A stretch of 64,000 bases of DNA. Origin: Jacaranda mimosifolia (Eukaryota; Streptophyta; Magnoliopsida; Lamiales; Bignoniaceae). Positions within the stretch are counted from its first letter, which is position 1. Every line of letters starts with the position of its first letter. The stretch covers positions 19,325,001 through 19,389,000 of the forward strand of contig CM032128.1 in NCBI GenBank assembly GCA_018894105.1. Reading direction: 5' to 3'. Below are positions 35,696 to 43,686 of this stretch, piece by piece. The notes below the pieces were generated by a model, which ran no database searches, was not told the origin of the DNA, and saw nothing but the letters and a program-made list of their open reading frames with translations. The translations under genes were made by a program, and so were the position numbers.

Positions 35696-36410
35696 TTAAA
35701 ACATATTTGATTCATTTGAAAATTAATAAGCAGAAAAAATCACTCTTATATATATATATGCTCAAAGATAGTTGTTTGAATTATTAAATAGTAACTAAAA
35801 TAGTTAAAATAGTATATAGAACTTTAAGTGAACTAATTTTTTTTTCATTCCTTGATAATATTATTACCCAAAAGAATGATCTATAATAATTGAATCTTGA
35901 ATTTAGGTAATTAGGTGTACAAGTTGTTGGAGAATCTCGATCAGAGGAATCAGTGAGGTTTTCTGTTCATTCTAAATTCCGGTTCTGTTACTCGTAATTC
36001 TTTTTTTTTCCCCCTGAAACAAATATTGATATGCAGGGCCTTCTATTTGGTAACAATAATTATTTGATCTACTTGCTAAGTTTGACTCGGTTGAAATCCT
36101 AAAGTATCTCTAATAAAAAAGATCATGGCATTAATATTTATTTCATTTGTTTTTTTTTTTTTTGTTTTAATCAAAGTTGTGCTACTTAATTAAGTAAAGT
36201 AAGAAACCCCTATACCAGATATTTTTAGAACATCTCAAAATAGAAAAGATTGTTTAAAATGTTTTATGAAAAGTTCTCCTTACTCCAAATAAGTTATAAC
36301 TTGAAAAAGATATATGTTTTCTAATTATTATGAATCTACTCATCCTACTCTTCGAATCGGGAACTAAGTGCCGTACTTGTTGATATAGGGTGTGCAGTGG
36401 GGGCCACCGC

Positions 36411-37392
36411 ATATTTGCTGTTGTACGTTGATGATATGTTGATTGCCTCTAGAAACATATCTGAGATCAACAATTTAAAGGATCAGTTAAGTGAAGAATT
36501 TGAGATGAAGAATTTTGGTAGTGTAAAGAAGATATTGAGCATAGAGATCATTTGAGACAGGCAGGTAGGATTGTTGTACTTGTCTCAACAACATTACATT
36601 GAAAAGTAGTTGAGCGATTTGGGATGGATAAGTCCAAGCCAGTTACTACACCATTTGCAGCTCATTTCAGACTCTCATCAGATCTATCACCGAGTACTGA
36701 AGAGGAAGTGGAGCACATGTCTAATGTGACGTATGCTAGTGAAGTAGGTAGCTTGATGTACGCCGTGGTGTGCACTATGCTAGATATTTCACATGTAGTC
36801 CGTGTTGTAAGCAGGTACATGCACAAGCTAGGAAAGATTCATTGACAGGCTGTGAAATGGATCATGAGGTATCTGAGAGGCTCTACAGACATATGTTTGA
36901 GGTATAGTCAATTGAATTCTAGTGCTAGAATTATTAGCCATATGGATGCAGATTATGCAAGAGATTTGGATAGCATAAGGTCCATGATTGGGTATGTGTT
37001 TTGTGTTTCGAGTTGTACGGTAAGCTGGAAGGCGACCTTGTAGTCATTAGTTGCATTGTCCACAACAAAAGCTGAGTACATGACTTTGGCTGAAGGCATG
37101 AAAGAAGGCATTTGGCTAAATGATTAAGAATATGGGTATGGATTATGAGCTTACTATCATGTTTTGTGATAGTCAGAGTGCCATACACTTGTCAAAAAAT
37201 CAAGCTTTTCATGAGAGAACAAAGCACATTGATGTGAGGTATCACTTTGTCCGGGATATGGTGTCTCAAGGTGTTATTTTGGTTGACAAGGTTGGGACTA
37301 AGGACAATTCGGCAGACATGTTGACTAAGGCTATTTCAGGAATCAAATTCGAGCATTGCTTAGATTTGATTAACATTTGCAAACTCAGATGA
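36411..37392 (+). pseudogene. Copia pol remnant: reverse transcriptase end and RNase H
   Basis: YVDD, the reverse transcriptase active-site motif, is at 36424-36435 (LLYVDDMLIAS). The connection region follows (DKSKPVTTP, YASEVGSLMYA, KWIMRYLRGS) and then RNase H text (TKAEYM, FCDSQSAIHL, HIDVRYHFVRD, KDNSADMLTK). Stops interrupt it near 36553, at 36607, 36843 and 37041, and the frame shifts near 36615 and 37120. Everything upstream of the palm domain is missing. The element is long dead. The pol end is followed at once by a polypurine tract and a 3' LTR. Confidence 0.9.
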
Positions 37393-37440
37393 CGGGCCTT
37401 TTTAGGGCAGGGACAAAGAAGATGGATGGTGAATTTCAAG

Positions 37441-37454
37441 TCAAGGTGGAGAAT
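37441..37454 (+). promoter_or_regulatory. Copia polypurine tract
   Basis: TCAAGGTGGAGAAT directly precedes the LTR start TGTTGATTTTTCC. The GGTGGAGA core is typical of copia elements. Confidence 0.75.
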
Positions 37455-38094
37455 TGTTGATTTTTCCTTGAAATTTTGGGCTAAATTAATGAGAATCGAA
37501 ATAAATAGAGCGAAATGGAGCAGAGTGGTTGAAATGGGCGCAAGGGCTCACCCTGGTGTGTGCAGCAGGACGAAAATAGGGGCAAAAGGGCACGACTCAT
37601 GCCCGAGCGCAAGGTTGTCGTGCCTAGGCGCACAGCAGATTGTGACTGTGCATCCTGGTGCAAGCTTTCTGCACCAAGGCGTGCGAGGCGTGAATTCTCG
37701 GTAGCAGCAACAGGATGCATGCGCCAGGGGCGCAAGTCATGCATGCCCCGGTGTGCGGCGCAGGCCTATAGGCCAAATCTGATTTTTCGCGGGTATAAAT
37801 ACACTTTTCTCTTCTGGGAGTGGACAAACTAAGACAGACCATACACGAGTGCTTGTAACTGTTTTTGATATAGTTTTCTTGAGACGAAGTTTAGAACGAC
37901 GGTGTTGGGTGTTCAAGTGAGATTTGTGGGACTTAAGTTGTACTTATTACTTTGATTTGAAATCAATGAAATTCTTTTCTTTGTCGGGTGGATTAAGCAC
38001 ATCGGCGAACCACGTTAAATTTTGTTGTCAGTTTTCATTGAATTACTTTAATATTATTTCATAGTTTCATAATAGATCCTTATAAATTTCAACA
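37455..38094 (+). mobile_element. Copia 3' LTR (640 bp)
   Basis: It starts TGTTGATTTTTCC after the polypurine tract and ends TTTCAACA, so its ends form the inverted repeat TGTTGA/TCAACA. A TATA box, TATAAATA, lies at 37794-37801. The GC-rich middle (37530-37760) gives several overlapping chance frames on both strands. The 5' LTR is absent from the window, so no target duplication can be tested. Confidence 0.8.
37794..37801 (+). promoter_or_regulatory. TATA box of copia LTR
   Basis: TATAAATA in the context CGGGTATAAATACAC, about 340 bp into the LTR. It would drive transcription rightward, toward the 3' end of the minus-strand P450. Confidence 0.6.
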
Positions 38095-38722
38095 AAAATA
38101 AACATAAGAAATTTAAACTGTGCTTGAGACAAACGGTGATCGATTAATCAGGGCCCGTTTTCATGGTAAATAAGTCTAGAAATAAGTTTCATATGTATGC
38201 TATAATTACAAATAAAAAGATATAAATCTGGACACAGGCAAAACTAGTGTCGCAATTTTCAACCAAGCTGAGGAGGAAGAAATATCTATCTAACATCTAG
38301 GTAGAAATATGGCAGTGACAAATTCTGATAAATACAAAACTCTTGGTTGTCCAAAACGGTTTATATATACATCAACTATCTACTATCAAGGTATTAAATA
38401 TTTTTTTTATAAAAATAATTAATTGAGAATCAAATATATTATATATAATATATATAAACACAAATCACATCGTTGGAATATGAGATGAAACACCAAATGA
38501 AATAAAGATCCAAATAGTCCAAAGACATAAAACACAAAATACGTAATACCACAACATTAACTAATAATTAATTAATTACTACAGAAAAACAACATACAAT
38601 TGAAAACAAGATGTATATCTATATTATATCCTTCGTTGTTTAACGTAACATGGCGTGCAGTGTTTCTTGATTTATCTCTTCTTAATTTCTTTCTACAATT
38701 CAGGTGTGCACCTACAACTTAT
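38095..38722. other. P450 3' flank, AT-rich
   Basis: AT-rich DNA between the copia LTR and the P450 stop codon. It should include the P450 3' untranslated region. I see no perfect AATAAA on the minus strand close to the stop; GATAAA near 38680 is a possible weak signal. No other gene is seen. Confidence 0.4.
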
Positions 38723-39996
38723 TCACGTACAAATTACCCCATTGCCAGGCTCAATGACCAAATTAAGCGCGGGCGAGTGGATATAGGTGGGAGAGAGGGC
38801 GAAACTGAAGTTAGAGAGCAGGATAGCCATCAATACTTTGAGTTCAAGGAGCGCCAAATTCTGTCCTAGACAAACTCTCGGGCCAACCCCAAATGGCATG
38901 TACAGGTGTGGAAACTTGCAAGCACCTGTGATCCCATTTGCAAACCTGTCAGGGTTGAAGTTGTAAGAATCTGGTCCCCACATATCAGGATCCGTATGCA
39001 ACTTCAACACAAAGGTCCACAGATTCACCCCCTTGGGCACATTTATGGTGCCCAATTTCATGTCCTTGAAGGCCTCCCTCGAAATTACTGTCACCGGAGG
39101 ATAAAGCCGCAAAGACTCATTGATCACCATACTCAGCTGTTTCATCTTTCGGATCATATCATAATCTGGGATGATTGTTTGGCCGCCATTGCCGACTTGA
39201 AGAACCTCGGCCCGGACTTGTTCTTGCCATTGGGGATTGGAGGCTAGAAGCATGAGGCACCATGTGGCTGAGACAGCAGTGGTCTCGTATCCAGCTAAGT
39301 ATATGTTTTTGCAGTTGTCCACGATGAATTTGTCGAGCATATCGTCTGAGGTCAAGTTCTCAATATTGTGATTCTTAGCTCCCTCTAGAACTATTTGGAG
39401 TAAATCCTTTTCATATCCAGCTTCCTTCCTTTCTTTAACCACCTTCAGAATCAGGGCCCGGATGTCCTTTTCCAGGGCCCATGCCTCCCTGTTACTCTTG
39501 GTGGGAACATGTCTCATTCCAGGAATTCCAGTGGACAAAACTTTCTTGGAGGCTGATTCTTGGAGGGCTCTGAGCTTGAAGAAGATTTCCTCTCCTTTGG
39601 AATAATTGCTCCCAAAACAGGCCTTTGATATTACATCCCCTGAAAAACTCCTCATGTGTTTATCAATTTTAATGTCAGCAATTCCGCCCTTATTAGCTTC
39701 TTCATGGATTATGGTTTTCCATGAATTTACCAGTGTAAGAGTGGAATCTGTGATTATGTTCATCATGCCCTTCACTTTGTCCATGTATAATTCAGGGGCG
39801 ATGATCTTCCTCTGATGAGCCTAATAAGGCCCATTAGATGTTAAGATGCCCTGCCCCAACAAAGATCCTCTCTCTTTTGCTTGGTATGATGGCTTCCCTA
39901 AGTCCAAGGATGTGCATGTGGTTATCTCTCGTACCATCTCTGCTTCTGTTACGTGCAATATTTGCGTGTTGCCCAGTGAAAACATGAAAACTTCGC
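38723..39996 (-). pseudogene. P450 exon 2, catalytic domain
   Basis: Acceptor TTTTGCAG precedes GCGAAG, and the split codon with exon 1 gives Gly (phase 1). The frame runs from GEVFMFSLGN to GVICT with one internal stop, TAG at 39821-39823 (about residue 156), in the context SNGPY-stop-AHQRK, where plant P450s of this clan have Trp in the C-helix WxxxR motif. The 353 codons after it stay open, including all haem-domain motifs. At the 3' end, the +1 frame of the last 20 bases reads NLYVNKL then stop, a better family-like ending than GVICT, so one base was probably lost there. Confidence 0.85.
39821..39823 (-). other. Nonsense codon TAG in P450 C-helix
   Basis: On the minus strand TAT TAG GCT CAT CAG AGG: the stop replaces the Trp of the conserved WxxxR motif (next residues A-H-Q-R). 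The Arg contacts a haem propionate in P450s. TGG to TAG is a single transition. It truncates translation before all catalytic motifs. Confidence 0.85.
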
Positions 39997-41279
39997 CTGC
40001 AAAAGCACAATACAAAACATATATATATATATATATATTTCGCCACGTCTGAATAAATTATATTACTTTATAATTAAATCAAAATATATAATTTTTGAGT
40101 AATCTAATTCTTAATATTTTATTTAAAAAAAATTAACTGATTGAATCTATTGAGTGTTTATTTGTCGAAAAAAGAAAAAAGAAAAGAAAAAATCAATGGC
40201 AGCTGGATAAGAGCAAGTTTTTTCCTTAATATATACGTGTTTTAATTAATTTAGTTAATGTAAATTACCCTAGTAATTTCTTGGGTCAGTTTTCGAGGCT
40301 CTATCAGTACAAAAAGAAATAATTTTACAAATAATATTTCTTTTTAAAATAAAAATATGAGCCTATTGAACTTCTACTGTGTGTATATAAATATTATATC
40401 TTGCGCACAAATTTTTCATAATTATTAGAACCTTGGCCCAGCAACATGGTATCCAGTTGGGAGCCTGGCTGTTTGGGCGTCTGAGTCTGGTTTGGCAAAT
40501 ATTTATTCACTCAACATGAAATCCAGATTAAAATTTTTTAGTGAATAAGCAGCAGCAGAACCTGGCCGGCTGCCCCAGCCCCACCATATACGTAAACCGG
40601 AAATTCCATTTCCATTTCTATGAGAAACAATTATCATTTCGCTCAAGAAAATTAATAGTTTCCACAAGACCACTACTTTTTTTTTTCCTTAATTATCAAA
40701 ATCCAAGGTCAAATATATATAACATGATTAAAAAAAGTAAGAAATTAAGAAAAGCTAGGATACAATTAATAAAATGCACTTGCATTCCACACATTTTCTT
40801 ATTAGTATTTCTAGGCTTAAATGATAAAATATATACATATATAGGAAATTAATCTTGGACAAGAATTAAATATTCACCAACTTAATTAAAAATTTAATCT
40901 ATAAGAGAGGATTTTATAGTTAATATCTTCAAGTGTATACATATGGTATTACTTTTATAAAACCTAGTTGGCACCTTTTTTAATTATTATTTAATGGAAA
41001 TATTTTGAACCCATTACCTTTCTCGATATATAGGGATATCATATATAATTTACATCAAGTGGCAATTAATCTCATTAAACTATTAAAATAATTAATTAAT
41101 CAATAGGTCTTAAAATAATATATGTATACATACATATATATATATATATTTGTAATTAACAAATTACCTAAGAATGTTTTCATGAAGATGCACGCCCAAT
41201 CTAATTACAAATTAAGTTAGAAGGCTTATGTTAATTGCAGAATTCTAAAAGCGCATGCAGGCAAAATATTAAAGGTTAC
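39997..41279 (-). other. P450 intron (1283 bp)
   Basis: The donor is TATG|GTAACC at 41280/41279 and the acceptor is GCTTTTGCAG at 39997-40006, with TA-rich sequence upstream of the acceptor. It is AT-rich, and the ORF at 40541-40852 on the plus strand has no recognisable domain. A short poly-TA run lies at 40020-40038. Confidence 0.75.
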
Positions 41280-41573
41280 CATATTTTTTCTGCCATTCCT
41301 CAAAGAAAGGAAAGAGAGCATTATGTCACGGACTTGTCCTTTCCACAACTTCCGTGCGGCACTTAGCTTCTTGATTGCCCCTTGCGACACTTGCTAAGTC
41401 AGCCTTCTACCCTTTCGAAGTTAAGTGTGGTGGGTGCTCAAAGTGTTGGACAAGAGTTAAGAACAAGAAAAGTAAGTGAAGAGAGGTTACAAGAAAACTT
41501 TAGTAAACTTACTTACTTCAATCTCTTGAACAAAGCTTTCTTACTTGACACTTTACAAATGACCCCCTTGGCC

Positions 41574-41581
41574 TATTTATA
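41574..41581 (-). promoter_or_regulatory. TATA box in the inserted LTR
   Basis: TATAAATA in the minus-strand context CTAGTATAAATAGGCC. It lies downstream (in the LTR's direction) of the heat-shock-element array, as expected for U3, and would start transcripts around 41545, running toward P450 exon 1b and exon 2. Confidence 0.65.
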
Positions 41582-41708
41582 CTAGTCTCCCTCCCGAATG
41601 AACGGTGGAGATTAATTTCATCCTACGGTCTAGATTGAGTGTTCTAGATTTTTCCTAATTCTAGGATATTCTAAAGCTTTCTATAACTTTCTACAAGTAT
41701 GTACAACT

Positions 41709-41898
41709 TTCTAGAGACTTCCAGAGTCTCCCAAAACATTCTAAAGTATTCTAGTACCTTCCAAACACTTCCAAAGTCTTCCAAAGTCTTCTATAACCTT
41801 CTAGAGTCTTCTAGAACCTTCTAGAGTCATCTAGAACCTTCTAGAGTCATCTAGAACCTTCCAGAACCTTCTAGAATCTTCCAGAATCTTCCACCAGC
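41709..41898 (-). promoter_or_regulatory. 10-bp tandem repeat forming heat-shock elements
   Basis: About 19 in-phase 10-bp monomers with consensus TTCTAGAACC (plus strand). Heat-shock factors bind alternating nGAAn/nTTCn pentamers. From 41854 to 41891 the alternation GAA-nn-TTC is perfect for eight pentamers (GAA at 41854, 41864, 41874, 41884; TTC at 41859, 41869, 41879, 41889). A further perfect trimer TTCTAGAACCTTC lies at 41809-41821. Earlier monomers are degenerate. The array lies upstream of the LTR TATA box. Confidence 0.75.
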
Positions 41899-41944
41899 CT
41901 CTATGATTTTTGTTCTTCGGTACATAATTAACCAGGGCGTGACA

Positions 41945-42196
41945 ATTAGCACAGTTGTGGGTGGCGGGAGCGCCGCACAATGGGGCGGCGGCGGCGGCCT
42001 TGGCCTTTGACTTCTTGATCTCAAATATATTTCCGAGCAGCGGCACCGGCGGCGGCCCGCTTATCCCTTGCTTTCTCAACATTGATCTAAGCCTCTCCGG
42101 TTTAGCCACCAACACATTGTACAAATGCACAAACAACCCCACAATGCCAGTCAACACAAAGGACCCAATAACTTCCACTACAAATTCAAACTCCAT
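41945..42196 (-). pseudogene. P450 exon 1 first part (membrane anchor, hinge)
   Basis: ATG at 42194-42196. It encodes MEFEFVVEVIGSF with a hydrophobic anchor, then the PERLRSMLRKQGISGPPP hinge, LLGNIFEI, and an Ala-rich linker (KAAAAAPLCGAP). It is cut after ATHNCAN by the LTR and continues at 41280-41323 as ALFPFFEEWQKKYG, ending at the intron donor. In the present DNA the frame runs on into the LTR and stops after about 120 codons. Confidence 0.85.
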
Positions 42197-42320
42197 AGCC
42201 CTTTCAATTTAATATATATAATTTTATCCTCTTTTCTTTTTCAATTTCCCCAGCAAAAATTTGTCTTGAATTTTGATGGTTGGGTGGGTACTGATCCAAC
42301 ATCTATAGGTGGTGGGGGGA

Positions 42321-42328
42321 ATTTATAG
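42321..42328 (-). promoter_or_regulatory. Likely TATA box of the P450
   Basis: CTATAAAT on the minus strand, about 125 bp upstream of the ATG, followed by a C-rich stretch. This spacing gives a 5' untranslated region of roughly 95 bases. A nearer TATATATTAA at about 42210 is too close to the ATG to be the promoter. Confidence 0.5.
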
Positions 42329-42825
42329 TGCATGTTAATTGTTATGGTACTACTGTAGCACATTCTGGTCAGAGAATATCGACTCCAAATTAAGCCTAAA
42401 AAATTATTATTTTGGAATTAAATTGTAACTTTTATGTAGAATGAAATAATTTTAGTTTTTCTACATGACTTTTCTCTTGAATCTAGAAGAACAATTTAGG
42501 CCACTATGCATAATTATTATAATTAGTCCACTGAAATCCGTTTGTAATTAACTTGTAAGTCAAAATCTGTCTAATTTTTCACCAGTCAAATCAAGCTCTT
42601 CTTCTAATTACTCTCAGATGTGGAGGAATCTCAAATAATCTTTTTGACCTGATTTCATAAATTTTATACATAAATAAAAAAATACGTAGAGGATCCTTAC
42701 CACATTTTTAAATGTTCGTATTATTTTGATTGAATAATTAATTACTACTTATGTGCCAAATAAATACACTGGTTGATTTAACAATTTATATTTCTTTTCT
42801 TAATTTCCGTCTTGCTATGCACTTA
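42329..42825. other. P450 upstream region
   Basis: AT-rich DNA between the P450 promoter and the tandem array. No gene or clear element ends are seen. The last bases, CACTTA, match the end of every array unit (ACACACTTA). Confidence 0.5.
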
Positions 42826-43291
42826 GGGCTCGTTTGGATATATAGATAGGATTGATAAAATTATAATGATCTGGTGAGATTACACTATTGAAGATAATAT
42901 AATATTGTGTTTAGTGTCTAGGATTACACTTCTTGGATATGTAGTCATTTTCTCAATCCATTGTTTGGATATAAGGATTAAATAATTGAGCTAATAAATT
43001 TACTATAATACCCATTGTAATAAGACAAATGAAAATCCCCAATACATCTCGTCATTCTTGTTGTGCCAAGACTCATTTCAAGTTCACATCTTGAAGATTC
43101 CATCACCATGTCTCTCCTCATTTTTTTTGTTTGCTTGCTATCCATTAGCAACCTCAGTCCCTAACTTCATTTCTTCATTTCCTCCATTAGTAACTGTGAA
43201 ATACATTGAACGACCTCTTAGCTGGGGGCCTTTTTCACCAGAAATACCTTGAACCACATCTCACCTTGTTGGACTGATATAGCATCTACGT

Positions 43292-43454
43292 GTAAGTATG
43301 TGTTGTGCACGACCACTAGAAACATGGTGTTTGTAGTTATATTTTATTCATTTTCATATTATATATGTAATTTGTGGAATAATGTTTTGGGAAAAGTATG
43401 TACAGTTGGTTGGTTTTGGGTTTATTAATAATATGAATTTTTTGGTTGTCACAG
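43292..43454 (+). other. Candidate intron within the array unit (first copy)
   Basis: GTAAGTATG follows CATCTACGT, and TTTTTTGGTTGTCACAG precedes ATTCCTGTTTGAGG, with TA- and T-rich sequence between. These are good plant donor and acceptor sites, 163 nt apart, conserved in all units (unit 5-type variants have GTAAGTAAG). It would be a 5'-untranslated intron of the parent transposon transcript. Confidence 0.5.
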
Positions 43455-43614
43455 ATTCCTGTTTGAGGAAATTAAAGCACCCTGTTGGCATAAGCATGTC
43501 TTGATTCTTGTTTTTGTTAAGCATGTGTTGATACTTGGAATAAGATAATGTATATTTTGTAGGACTTATTTATTATGAATCCTGCAGAATACTTGGTTCT
43601 TATTTATTGTGAAG

Positions 43615-43686
43615 ATGAGAACCGGTCGTAGTGGAAATTATAGTAGGGGTAGTAGTAACACACTTAGGGCTCGTTTGGATATATAG
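43615..43686 (+). CDS. Start of a truncated ORF at each unit junction (first copy)
   Basis: ATG at 43615 opens MRTGRSGNYSRGSSNTL, then crosses the unit boundary at 43667 and stops at a TAG in the next unit (TTGGATATATAG). Units differ at codon 5 as CGT or CAA (Arg/Gln). A Gly/Ser/Arg-rich start like this would fit the N-terminus of a transposon protein such as the Myb-like ORF of PIF/Harbinger elements, cut off by the tandem junction. This is an inference from position; no domain is present. Confidence 0.35.
   Translation: MRTGRSGNYSRGSSNTLRARLDI

Larger units (their letters stand above)
34158..36000 (+). mobile_element. Chromovirus-like LTR start, 3' end not defined
   Basis: TGTAACACCCC begins at 34158 inside the internal region described before it, preceded by AAATA (possible target duplication). 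A TATAAATA box at 34628-34635, preceded by AAGGACTAAATTACAA-type text, fits U3 of Tekay/Del-like LTRs. I cannot find a matching GGGTGTTACA end or a second AAATA, so it may be truncated by the copia fragment that follows; the end given here is approximate. Confidence 0.5.
41320..41948 (-). mobile_element. 621-bp solo LTR inserted in P450 exon 1, TSD ATTA
   Basis: The element (41324-41944) begins TGTCACGG and ends GGGCGTGACA on the plus strand, so its ends form TGTCACG/CGTGACA inverted repeats with TG..CA termini, as in LTRs. ATTA is duplicated at 41320-41323 and 41945-41948. Excising the insert and one ATTA rejoins the P450 frame as C-A-N-A-L-F-P-F-F-E. A TATA box on the minus strand and an upstream 10-bp repeat array orient it on the minus strand, the same as the P450. 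No coding sequence is present. A 4-bp duplication is slightly short for an LTR element, so a TRIM-like or other small element is an alternative. Confidence 0.8.
38723..42196 (-). pseudogene. CYP714-like cytochrome P450, disrupted
   Basis: Two exons. Exon 1 is 42196-41280, interrupted by a 621-bp LTR; exon 2 is 39996-38723. Without the insert and one 4-bp duplication, exon 1 is 292 bp and exon 2 is 1274 bp, giving about 521 codons, a normal P450 size. An N-terminal membrane anchor (about residues 9-28) is followed by a proline-rich hinge (GPPPVPLLGN), the I-helix AGYETT (about 332-337), ExxR ESLR (about 391-394) and the haem loop FGVGPRVCLG (Cys about 473). The text (PERLRSMLRKQGI, KNIYLAGYETTA) points to the CYP714 family of the CYP72 clan, whose members oxidise gibberellins or, in some lineages, triterpenoids, on the endoplasmic reticulum. 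Lesions: the LTR in exon 1, TAG at 39821-39823, and a probable 1-nt loss near the end. Confidence 0.9.

Noticed and set aside
37426..37842. Four overlapping frames near the copia element end.
   Set aside because: All lie inside the GC-rich middle of the copia 3' LTR; none resembles a protein.
38600..39815. Plus-strand frames opposite the P450.
   Set aside because: They are shadows of exon 2, which has clear P450 motifs on the minus strand.
41831..42196. 121-codon frame as an intact small P450-like gene.
   Set aside because: It is exon 1 of the P450 reading into the inserted LTR; the last third is translated LTR sequence.
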